A DNA stretch of 58,577 nucleotides from Nitrospirota bacterium (lineage in GTDB: Bacteria; Nitrospirota; Thermodesulfovibrionia; UBA6902; DSMQ01), in assembly GCA_016212185.1 (NCBI GenBank), contig JACRGX010000044.1, positions 1-58,577 on the forward strand, in the 5' to 3' direction. A model generated the notes under the pieces. The model was not told where the DNA came from. It was given only the letters and a program-made list of their open reading frames with translations, and did not search any database. The position numbers were made by a program, and so were the translations under genes. Within the stretch, counting starts at the first letter, position 1. Each line of letters starts with the position of its first letter. Below, piece by piece: positions 42,358 to 49,671 of this stretch.

Positions 42358-43386
42358 TTAAGCGAAACTAAATAGTTTGCAAGGGCGTTTTTTTCCGCCT
42401 CTGTCCCGACAAACGGCGGCATATAAAAATATCCGTCCAGACCTTCTAAAAAGCCCTTCATTTCTTCCGCATCTGTAAAGCCCCGCCTTTCAACCATCTG
42501 ACCAGATACCGGCAAAAAGGACAGCAATTGCTAAAACCGCTGTGACAAGCCTTATAGTCAGGGGTTTTAGATTGGCATATATAAAATAGAACAACAGCAA
42601 GACAAAAGATACGATTATCCCTGTCTTAAGCCCTTGCGGGGCAAGCGTCTATATCAGTTCATGCCCTGCTGCCGGGATGGTCTTCAGATACCAGAAAAAT
42701 GCCGTCCCGCCAAGCAGTAAGCCTGCAATGCCCCATTTAGATGCTGTCTTTATTATAAATTTTCTTACATCTTCATTCTTAAGCCTTGCCGCCGCTGCAA
42801 TAGCGTAAACTGCTGCAATGGCAAACATCAAAATTGTCCTGACTAAAAGCTGTGACCAATATGTCTTGTTAAAAAATCCGTCAAAGAAATTTCCTGTCTC
42901 AATCCACTTCCCGGGTGAAAGCATAAAAGCCAGAATGCCGACGATTACCACCATCGTAGTCCATGAGCCGATGGTAAAGATCCAGCCTATTTTTAAATGG
43001 GTTTTTCTATCTACCTTGCCGAACGTGAAGTAATAAATAAATATCCCTGTAACTTCAATTATGAAAAATACCCATTCAGTAGCCCATCCCCAAACATAGT
43101 TGTGAATCAATCCCGATATGCCCCTCGGATTGGCGACCGTGGCGGCATACCATATTCCGATACCGCTGAGGGAGCCGAGAACATATGCGAAGACGAGCAG
43201 AAGCAGGGTATACTTTTTGACGAATTCCAAAAGCTCATGCCTGTTTTCCCTGTACGCCTTTGTCTCAATAAAGACATTAAAACACATGGCGCTCGTTGAA
43301 AGATGAGACGGCAGGATATGAAAGGTTGCAATAACCGCAAGAATAATACCTGCAGTTAAATTTGGCGCTTCCCATATTGGATACAT
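42358..43386 (-). pseudogene. Broken cytochrome bd-like subunit with cytochrome c tail
   Basis: The open part (43386-42649, 245 aa) has membrane helices typical of CydA-like subunits (FHILPSHLSTSAM, GLIHNYVWGWATEWVFFIIEVTG). It stops at TAG 42651-42649. The same frame then continues for 52 codons with further membrane-like sequence (GIIVSFVLLLFYFIYANLKP, TAVLAIAVLFAGIWSDG) before a TGA. In a shifted frame, 42504-42358 reads DAEEMKGFLEGLDGYFYMPPFVGTE and KNALANYLVSLN, a cytochrome c C-terminus. The heme CxxCH region is missing. The gene therefore carries a nonsense codon and an internal deletion or shift. Confidence 0.78.
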
Positions 43387-43437
43387 GTTAAATCCTCCTT
43401 ATACTGTTCAAGCATTAAAAGCTTAAAGCAAATTCTA

Positions 43438-43836
43438 TCACTGTTTTGATAGTCTGGCAAAGTTATTTTTTCTAAGCTCCTGTTCAACTTTTTTACGTAT
43501 TTTCAGCCAGACAGGATGAACTGCACACCTGGCGCTCAGGCTGCACTTTCTTTTGTCAATTGCGCATATATTTGCCGCCGATTGCCCCTGTATGGCTTCT
43601 ATTACCTCCAACAGATTGATATTTTGAGGGTTTTTAGCAAGTTGAAACCCGCCTTTAACTCCCCGCACAGAGCTTACAATCCCTGTCTTCATCAGACGCT
43701 GAAGGATTTTTGCGAGAAATGACCTGGGAACATGCACTGCCCTTGATATCTCGTCAACACTTGCCAGCCGCCGGGCATTTCGTGACAGGTAAAGAACACA
43801 GCGGATAGCATAATCTGCCTTTCTCGTTACAAACAT
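43438..43836 (-). CDS. Rrf2-family Fe-S transcriptional regulator
   Basis: 132 aa. Winged helix-turn-helix N-terminus (FVTRKADYAIRCVLYLSRNA; VDEISRAVHVPRSFLAKILQRLMKTGIVSSVRGVKGGFQLAK) and three cysteines in CAIDKRKCSLSARCAVHP, the usual cluster ligands of this family (IscR, NsrR, RsrR). It senses Fe-S status, NO or redox state. It lies 3 bp after the erythrin gene and before the bd-like oxidase genes. The promoter at 44283-44337 carries an IscR-type operator, which points to autoregulation. Confidence 0.93.
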   Translation of the reverse strand: MFVTRKADYAIRCVLYLSRNARRLASVDEISRAVHVPRSFLAKILQRLMKTGIVSSVRGVKGGFQLAKNPQNINLLEVIEAIQGQSAANICAIDKRKCSLSARCAVHPVWLKIRKKVEQELRKNNFARLSKQ

Positions 43837-43839
43837 AGC

Positions 43840-44259
43840 TTATTTGAAAAATCTCTCAAGCAGTCCCTTGAGCATCATCGCATGCCTTGCCTCATCCCGT
43901 GAAGACTCGTCAAAAAAATCATGCGCCTCGTCCACATTCACCTCTTTTGCCTTGAGCGCCGCTTCTCTTTTGCCTTTGTTTGCCCCTATCTCTCCGTTAA
44001 GCATCTTCTCAAGGTTTTCTTTAGTGCTCTCAGAGATAAGTCCGTTAAGCTCAGCGTATCTGGCGGCATGTTCCGCCTCCTCGGATGCAATCCGCTTAAG
44101 GGTCTCAGCTATCTCAGAGTAACCCTGCCTCTGAGCCTGACGCGCCATTGCAAAATAAAGACCAACTTCATGCGTCTCGCCATTGAAATTAGCCGTCACA
44201 GCGGCTTCAACCGGGGTGCCTTTGCTTATGCCGAGCATGTTTACATTAATAAGTTCCAT
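43840..44259 (-). CDS. Erythrin/rubrerythrin-type diiron protein
   Basis: 139 aa. Diiron-binding four-helix protein without a rubredoxin domain. Ligand helices: [62 protein letters not shown]. It is likely a peroxide or iron handling protein. It is the first gene of the Rrf2 operon, with a strong ribosome site (aaggaggcaaacg) and a near-consensus promoter. Its placement before the regulator and oxidase genes suggests the operon is an oxidative or Fe-S stress response. Confidence 0.88.
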   Translation of the reverse strand: MELINVNMLGISKGTPVEAAVTANFNGETHEVGLYFAMARQAQRQGYSEIAETLKRIASEEAEHAARYAELNGLISESTKENLEKMLNGEIGANKGKREAALKAKEVNVDEAHDFFDESSRDEARHAMMLKGLLERFFK

Positions 44260-44282
44260 CGTTTGCCTCCTTTTTATAAAAC

Positions 44283-44337
44283 AGGACTATTTTAGTCCTA
44301 TTTTATAAATAATAAAACTTTTTATGATATTTGTCAA
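44283..44337 (-). promoter_or_regulatory. Sigma70 promoter with IscR-type operator
   Basis: On the minus strand TTGACA (44337-44332), a 17-base spacer and TATTAT (44314-44309) form a near-consensus promoter. About 8 bases further on, the perfect inverted repeat AGGACTA-AAA-TAGTCCT (44299-44283) contains GACTAAAATAGTC. That fits the core of the IscR type 1 site, GACTRWWWYAGTC. It would overlap the transcription start and block polymerase when occupied. Confidence 0.8.
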
Positions 44338-44348
44338 GCTGATGCTTT

Positions 44349-45077
44349 TTATTCCCCCAGATACGCCTTTTTGATGTCAGAATCATAAAGCAGGTCGCCG
44401 CCCTTCCCTTCTTTTACAATCTTCCCTGATTCCAAGACATACGCCCTGTGAGCTAATCTCAAGGCCGCCTTTGCATTCTGCTCCACAAGCAATATCGTAA
44501 GCCCTTCTGCATTGAGTTCTCTAATCGTCTTAAAAATCTTTCCTACAATAATTGGCGCAAGCCCTAAAGAAGGCTCATCCAGCAAAAGCAGTTTCGGCGC
44601 TGACATGAGCGCCCTTCCGATTGCAAGCATCTGCTGTTCCCCTCCGCTCAATGTACCTCCGGGCTGCTTCTGCCTTTCCTTAAGCACAGGGAAAAGCTCA
44701 AAAACAGTTGCCAGTTGACTGTTGACAGTTGACTGTCTTCTGTTAACCGTGAACTGTTCACTGTTCACTGAGTACGCTCCCATCTCAAGATTTTCCATCA
44801 CAGTAAGTTTTGGGAATATCCTCCTTCCTTCAGGGACCTGTGAAATTCCCCTTGCAACAATTTTATGCGGAGGCATGCCGTGTATTTCTTCGCCTTTAAA
44901 AATTACAGAGCCGGTCTTTGGTTTTAACACCCCGGATATAGTCATCAGGGCAGTGCTTTTGCCTGCGCCGTTGCTTCCTATGAGGCATATGATTTCACCC
45001 TTATCCACATAAAGGTTAATGCCCTTGACAGCCTCTATGTTCCCGTAAAATGTGCGTACGTCTCTAAGTAAAAGCAT
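44349..45077 (-). CDS. livF: Branched-chain amino acid ABC transporter ATPase LivF
   Basis: 242 aa. Walker A GSNGAGKSTALM, Q loop, ABC signature LSGGEQQMLAIGRALM, Walker B LLLLDEPSLGLAP, and H loop. It shares one base with livG upstream. Between the helix ending LEMGAYS and VFELFP the residues NSEQFTVNRRQSTVNSQLA come from a gtgaacagtgaac-type word repeat (44705-44770) that replaces the family's usual variable loop. With LivG, LivM and LivH it drives uptake of amino acids or related solutes. Confidence 0.94.
   Translation of the reverse strand: MLLLRDVRTFYGNIEAVKGINLYVDKGEIICLIGSNGAGKSTALMTISGVLKPKTGSVIFKGEEIHGMPPHKIVARGISQVPEGRRIFPKLTVMENLEMGAYSVNSEQFTVNRRQSTVNSQLATVFELFPVLKERQKQPGGTLSGGEQQMLAIGRALMSAPKLLLLDEPSLGLAPIIVGKIFKTIRELNAEGLTILLVEQNAKAALRLAHRAYVLESGKIVKEGKGGDLLYDSDIKKAYLGE
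44705..44770. repeat. Word repeat (cagttgactgttgacagt) inside livF
   Basis: Near-tandem words agttgccagttgactgttg, then acagttgactgtc, then a mirrored set gtgaactgttcactgttcac. The same words appear in intergenic DNA, for example cagtgaacagtgaataac at about 25257 and cagttgtcagtgttcag at about 13998. On the minus strand it encodes NSEQFTVNRRQSTVNSQL in frame. Confidence 0.75.
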
Positions 45078-45841
45078 CAGAAAATATGTTCCTTCCCCAG
45101 ATATGCCTCTATTACATCATGGTTGTTTTGTATTTCCCCTGGATTCCCTTCTGCAATTTTAATTCCGTGGTCCAGAACAACAATATGGTCGGATATGCCC
45201 ATCACAACCTTCATGTCATGCTCTATGATTATCACAGTCTTGCCCCATTCCTTTATTTTTTTTATCAAATTCATTAATTCACTGCTTTCCTGCGGGTTCA
45301 TGCCTGCCGCCGGTTCATCAAGCAATAGGATTTTAGGCTCTGTCGCAAGCGCCCTTGCAATCTCAAGACGCTTCTGGCCGCCGTAGGGAAGGCTTTCAGC
45401 AGGCATATCAGCATAATCCTGTATGCCGGCAAATTCAAGATACTCATAAGCCGTTGATCTTATCTCAGCCTCTTCTTTTTGGAATTTTCCTGTACGCATC
45501 ACTGCTGTTATGATTCCTTCTTTTGAACGGGTATGCTGGCCTATCATCACATTTTCCAAAACGCTCATGCTGCCGAATATGCGTATGTTTTGAAAGGTCC
45601 GCACAATTCCCCTTGCGGTTATTTCACAAGTTTTTTTGTCTGTTATGTCCGCGCCCTCAAAAAATATCTGCCCTTTTGATGGAGGATAAAAGCCTGTAAG
45701 ACAATTGAAAAGCGTTGTCTTGCCTGCGCCGTTAGGCCCGATAACCCCAAGAATAATACCCGGCGCAACTTTAAAGTTCACCTGCTCAACTGCCTTAAGC
45801 CCGCCGAATGTTTTTGTCAGTTCCCTTATCTCTAATATCAT
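45077..45841 (-). CDS. livG: Branched-chain amino acid ABC transporter ATPase LivG
   Basis: 254 aa. Walker A GPNGAGKTTLFNCL, signature LPYGGQKRLEIARALATEP, Walker B LLLLDEPAAGMNP, and the H loop in IIIEHDMKVVMG. The LPYGGQ form of the signature and the GITGF-like FNCLTGFYPPSKG segment are typical of LivG. Its end shares one base with livF. A dispersed repeat at 45885-45954 separates it from livM upstream. Confidence 0.95.
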   Translation of the reverse strand: MILEIRELTKTFGGLKAVEQVNFKVAPGIILGVIGPNGAGKTTLFNCLTGFYPPSKGQIFFEGADITDKKTCEITARGIVRTFQNIRIFGSMSVLENVMIGQHTRSKEGIITAVMRTGKFQKEEAEIRSTAYEYLEFAGIQDYADMPAESLPYGGQKRLEIARALATEPKILLLDEPAAGMNPQESSELMNLIKKIKEWGKTVIIIEHDMKVVMGISDHIVVLDHGIKIAEGNPGEIQNNHDVIEAYLGKEHIF

Positions 45842-45884
45842 TGCCTTAAACTATTTGAACAATTTTCTAAAAGTCCATATTCGT

Positions 45885-45954
45885 TGTCATTCCCGCAAGC
45901 GAAGCGCGTCGGGAATCCTTCATTAAAAATGATTCCGGACAAGCCGGAATGACA
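45885..45954. repeat. GTCATTCC-family dispersed repeat
   Basis: tgtcattcccgcaagcgaag at the left, ccggacaagccggaatgac at the right, very close to 2045-2110 and 24599-24673. It lies between livM and livG inside the operon. Confidence 0.87.
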
Positions 45955-45978
45955 AATAATACTGAATTTATTTTTAAA

Positions 45979-47055
45979 CTATCTGTTTTTAATAAGCCCC
46001 CCAGGTCTGAATACCATCATGAGCACAAGTCCGGCGCCGAGCGCAAGCATTCTGTAAAGCTGAAATTCTCTAAGCATTTCAGGCAGAATAATAAGGATAA
46101 ATGCGCCGAGAATCACGCCCGGGATGCTGCCGAGCCCGCCAAGTATAACCATGCAGGCGATTAGGACAGACTCCATGAATGAAAAACTTTCAGGCGACAC
46201 AAACCGCATCTTGCCTGCAAAGAGCGCGCCTGCAAGCCCGGCCCAGAATGCGCCGAAGGTAAACGCAAGAAACTTGAAATTTGTATTGTTAATGCCCATG
46301 GCTTCTGCCGCTGTTTCGTCCTCTCTTATGGCAAGCCACGCCCTGCCGGTCCTTGAATAATAAACGCGTCGGACCACAAACACGGCAATAATGACAAAAA
46401 TCAGCACGAGATAGTAATAATGCATAAGCGTATTCAGTTTAAATCCGAAGATAAACGGCGCCGGTATTCCTGTAATGCCGTTAGGCCCTTTTGTAAGACT
46501 GTCCCAGTTATTTAATATGAGCCGTACAATCTCACCGAAGCCGAGGGTCACTATTGCCAGATAATCGCCCCTCAGCCTTAATGCCGGAAATGCAAGTATA
46601 AGCCCTGACAGCGCTGTGATAATTACTGAAAGAGGAAGCGCGCTCCAGAACCCTAACCCTGCCCTCGTTGTAAGAAGGGCGCAGGAATATGCGCCAACTG
46701 CGTAAAAGGCGGCAAAACCCAGATTTAAAAGTCCGCTGAATCCGAGGACCACATTAAGCCCAAGCGCAAGTATGATGTAAATCCCCGCAAGGATAATAAC
46801 GTCAATGTAGTAATCATTAAGAAAAAGCGGCAGGGCCAGCAGGATAATAATACTCAAAACATATGCGGCCTTCTTGTTAACGGAAATCTCCGGCAGTTTG
46901 ATTTTTCTGAAATGCACAGACAGCCGTTTAATTATGACAAATGCGCCGTAAGCAAGACAAAGTCCCGGAAACAGCAGCAGCGCGCCTTTTGTTCCCATAA
47001 AAGGAGTGCTTAAAAAAGAAATCCAGAGTATGAATAACACTATTTTATTTTTCAT
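45979..47055 (-). CDS. livM: Branched-chain amino acid ABC transporter permease LivM
   Basis: 358 aa, about ten membrane helices. Family blocks: NVVLGFSGLLNLGFAAFYAVGAYSCALLTT and the cytoplasmic loop RAWLAIREDETAAEAMGIN that contacts the ATPases, then MGLGGLGSIPG-like MVILGGLGSIPGVILGAF. It shares one base with livH upstream. No substrate-binding protein gene (livK type) occurs in the window, so the ligand cannot be judged. Confidence 0.94.
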   Translation of the reverse strand: MKNKIVLFILWISFLSTPFMGTKGALLLFPGLCLAYGAFVIIKRLSVHFRKIKLPEISVNKKAAYVLSIIILLALPLFLNDYYIDVIILAGIYIILALGLNVVLGFSGLLNLGFAAFYAVGAYSCALLTTRAGLGFWSALPLSVIITALSGLILAFPALRLRGDYLAIVTLGFGEIVRLILNNWDSLTKGPNGITGIPAPFIFGFKLNTLMHYYYLVLIFVIIAVFVVRRVYYSRTGRAWLAIREDETAAEAMGINNTNFKFLAFTFGAFWAGLAGALFAGKMRFVSPESFSFMESVLIACMVILGGLGSIPGVILGAFILIILPEMLREFQLYRMLALGAGLVLMMVFRPGGLIKNR

Positions 47056-47942
47056 TACGATTTTCCCAGCAGACCTTTGGGTCTTATCAGAAGTATGATA
47101 ATTAAGACCACAAACGCATAGGCATCCTTGTATTCGCTTGAAAGAAAACTTGCGCCGAGGCTCTCTATAATCCCCAGCACAAAACCTCCTAATATTGCGC
47201 CGGGAATGCTCCCGATGCCTCCTAACACAGCGGCGGCAAATGCCTTTATGCCAACAATATAGCCTATGGAATAATTGACAAGCCCATAATACATAGCTAC
47301 CATCAGACCCGCCACTGCAGCAAGTCCAGAGCCGATTATAAATGTAACAGAGATTATCCTGTCAATATTTATTCCGAGCAAAGAAGCCATGACCTTGTCC
47401 TGAGCCACCGCCCTCATGGCTTTCCCGGTCTTTGTCTTCATGACAAAAATGTGAAGTAATCCCATGAGTAAAAGAGACGTGATGATGATAAAGACCTGAA
47501 GAGTAGTCATTGTTGCATTAAAAAATTCAATCCTGTGCGTCTCTAAAATATGCGGGAATACCTTATCGGTCGCGCCCTGAGTGAGCATTACATAATTTTG
47601 CAGAAAGATTGACACCCCGATGGCGCTTATCAGGGGGCTTAACCGAGGGGCATTTCTTAAAGGCTTGTACGCAAGTTTTTCTATCGTAAAACCATATGCC
47701 GAACAGAAGAAAACCGAAAATATAAATGTCAGCAAAAGTGAAAGAGTAAGGCTGTACTCGGTAAGCCCCAGAGTCGTAAACACGCCTAAGAATATTATCC
47801 CTAAGTATGCGCCTATCATATAAATTTCGCCATGGGCGAAATTTATCAGCTCAAGTATGCCGTAAACCATTGTGTAGCCGAGGGCAATGAGCGCATAGAC
47901 GCCGCCCACCGTAAGCCCATTGATTACCTGCTGGAAAAACAT
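47055..47942 (-). CDS. livH: Branched-chain amino acid ABC transporter permease LivH
   Basis: 295 aa, about eight membrane helices. N-terminus FFQQVINGLTVGGVYALIALGYTMVYGILELINFAHGEIYMIGAY is a LivH signature; MRAVAQDKVMASLLGIN is the ATPase-coupling loop and AAVLGGIGSIPGAILGGF follows. It is the first gene of the livH-livM-livG-livF run. Confidence 0.95.
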   Translation of the reverse strand: MFFQQVINGLTVGGVYALIALGYTMVYGILELINFAHGEIYMIGAYLGIIFLGVFTTLGLTEYSLTLSLLLTFIFSVFFCSAYGFTIEKLAYKPLRNAPRLSPLISAIGVSIFLQNYVMLTQGATDKVFPHILETHRIEFFNATMTTLQVFIIITSLLLMGLLHIFVMKTKTGKAMRAVAQDKVMASLLGINIDRIISVTFIIGSGLAAVAGLMVAMYYGLVNYSIGYIVGIKAFAAAVLGGIGSIPGAILGGFVLGIIESLGASFLSSEYKDAYAFVVLIIILLIRPKGLLGKS

Positions 47943-48067
47943 AGGGCAATTTTAACAAAAAACCTGTGCCATAATCTATGGAAAGATATTTTAGTATGAT
48001 ATAATATTCGGAAGAATTTGAGCTTTGCGTTAATTACTTCAGAAACAGCAAAAAGTAATCCTATCTG

Positions 48068-49006
48068 CTATTTTTCTTCGTCGGCGAGGATGCCGTAAAC
48101 GTTGTCCTTCGGGGGTGTGCCTCTTTTCTCGTCAGAAACCCTGCACTCGCTGTAGCTGGGTCTGTCCTTGCGGTTATAAGCCACCAATGCCTTTACAATA
48201 TCCCTGCTTATTTTATTCTGCTCTGCCAGCATTGTCATCTCCTCAATTGCCGTCCGGTTATTAAATGCAATGGGGCGGTAAGGTCTCGGCGATATAAGCG
48301 CATCATAAATGTCGCTTACGGCAACAATTTCAACCATCCGGTCTTTAAGGGATATGCCGCGCGGATAACCCGAACTGTCCTTTCTTTCATGATGGTACCT
48401 GGCAACTGCAGAAAAAAGGTGCCCTGCATCTTTAAGATAATAACTCAGCAATACAAAGCCCGCTGTCGTATGATGTCTCAGAATATAAAGCTCATCTTTT
48501 GTGAGCGGAGTGGATTTTTTTAAAATATCAAGCGGGACGCAGATTTTGCCGAAATCATGAATAGGCCCTGATGTAACTTCCCTGATGCGGTCATAATAAT
48601 CCGATACCAGATCAACCGCCAGGATGGAAGAAAGGGCAAATACCATAAGAATATGCCTGTAGGTATAAAAATCATTTGTTTTAAAATAATCTAATGACTG
48701 AAGAACCGGCATAGAAAGCCTGACGCTTTCCATTAGGCTTATGATGCGGGAAATCTGCCCGCCATGGGCAAAGATTGTGTCATAAGGCGGGATATTCAAA
48801 AATTCATGGAGATCCTTTTTTACTGAACCGTACCCCATAAGAGAGTATTCCCGATAGGGCATGTCCCTGTTTGATGAAATAAGGGCGTCCAATGCCTTTT
48901 CTGAAAGCGCACTGCCTGCAGGAAGCAGGAGTTGATTTTCCAGAGTATGAACAGGGTATTGAAGCGTAAGTTCTTTATGCCTGCCGCTCATATGCTTATT
49001 CCTCAA
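48068..49006 (-). CDS. HD-GYP domain phosphodiesterase
   Basis: 312 aa. The N-terminal 110 residues resemble the small domain that precedes HD-GYP in many proteins (LLLPAGSALSEKALDALISS). The HD-GYP domain spans about 120-290: RHILMVFALSSIL in place of the first His helix, HDFGKICVP, RHHTTAGFVLL, YHHERKDSSGYPRG. It most likely cleaves cyclic di-GMP; the GYP motif is intact. It overlaps the upstream PsiE-like gene by 11 bp. Confidence 0.87.
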   Translation of the reverse strand: MRNKHMSGRHKELTLQYPVHTLENQLLLPAGSALSEKALDALISSNRDMPYREYSLMGYGSVKKDLHEFLNIPPYDTIFAHGGQISRIISLMESVRLSMPVLQSLDYFKTNDFYTYRHILMVFALSSILAVDLVSDYYDRIREVTSGPIHDFGKICVPLDILKKSTPLTKDELYILRHHTTAGFVLLSYYLKDAGHLFSAVARYHHERKDSSGYPRGISLKDRMVEIVAVSDIYDALISPRPYRPIAFNNRTAIEEMTMLAEQNKISRDIVKALVAYNRKDRPSYSECRVSDEKRGTPPKDNVYGILADEEK

Positions 49007-49436
49007 ATTTCTGCGCCTTGACAGACAGATAATATGCAGCCATCAGGGTTATAATAACTGCGGCGCTCAGCCCTGTTTCATAAAGTTTTTCAACAGGGGT
49101 ATGTTCCATAAGGGAGGCCTGCGCCTCTATCAAAAGTATCCTCCTTACCGCGGCAATTATGCCGATTGCAAGGAAGGGTCCCAAAAGGAATTTCTGTTTC
49201 TTTAAAAACCTGATAACAGTCCAGAGAAGTTCAAGAATGATAAGCGACAGCAGGACATCGTTTACAAGGGCGATTATTGCAAAGCGTGACGGCTCCATTA
49301 AATTCAGGAAAGCATAATACATTATAAATCCGCAGGCAGTGAGAAGCAATAGCGCAGCTATTATGTGGAATATTACGTCTATCTTAACAAGAAATCTCCG
49401 GAGCGTTTCTATCATATCCAGCTTACCCTGTTCCAT
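48996..49436 (-). CDS. PsiE-family membrane protein
   Basis: 146 aa, four predicted membrane helices (IFHIIAALLLLTACGFIMYYAF; RFAIIALVNDVLLSLIILELLWTVI; FLLGPFLAIGIIAAVRRILLI; LSAAVIITLMAAYYLSVKA). The order and the ELLWTVIRFLK and IAAVRRILL blocks match PsiE-like (phosphate-starvation-inducible E) proteins. Biochemical role unknown. It overlaps the start of the HD-GYP gene by 11 bp and is probably co-translated with it. Confidence 0.82.
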   Translation of the reverse strand: MEQGKLDMIETLRRFLVKIDVIFHIIAALLLLTACGFIMYYAFLNLMEPSRFAIIALVNDVLLSLIILELLWTVIRFLKKQKFLLGPFLAIGIIAAVRRILLIEAQASLMEHTPVEKLYETGLSAAVIITLMAAYYLSVKAQKFEE

Positions 49437-49528
49437 GATGCTGTTATTTTATATCAAAATCCTGCTTTTATCTATAAAAAAGCATACCCGTTATTTACTA
49501 AGGAGTTTATAAGTAAAACCACATAGTT

Positions 49529-49598
49529 TGTCATTCCTCCCGAAGTTTCGGGATCGGGAATCCTTCTTCGGAAAGATTCTGGACAAGCCAGAATGACA
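49529..49598. repeat. GTCATTCC-family dispersed repeat
   Basis: tgtcattcctcccgaagttt ... ggacaagccagaatgaca, with an inner stem cccgaagtttcggg. A further partial copy (gacaagccggcatgaca) follows up to 49621. It is located downstream of priA. Confidence 0.85.
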
Positions 49599-49671
49599 AA
49601 CATAGACAAGCCGGCATGACAGTAATGATTACAGGAATGTGGCATTACTTATGACCGCATTAGTAAAACCC

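Noticed and set aside
42649-42651. TAG codon as pyrrolysine or readthrough
   Set aside because: No pylS, pylT or other support is visible, and the region downstream is also frameshifted and deleted, so a broken gene is the simpler reading.
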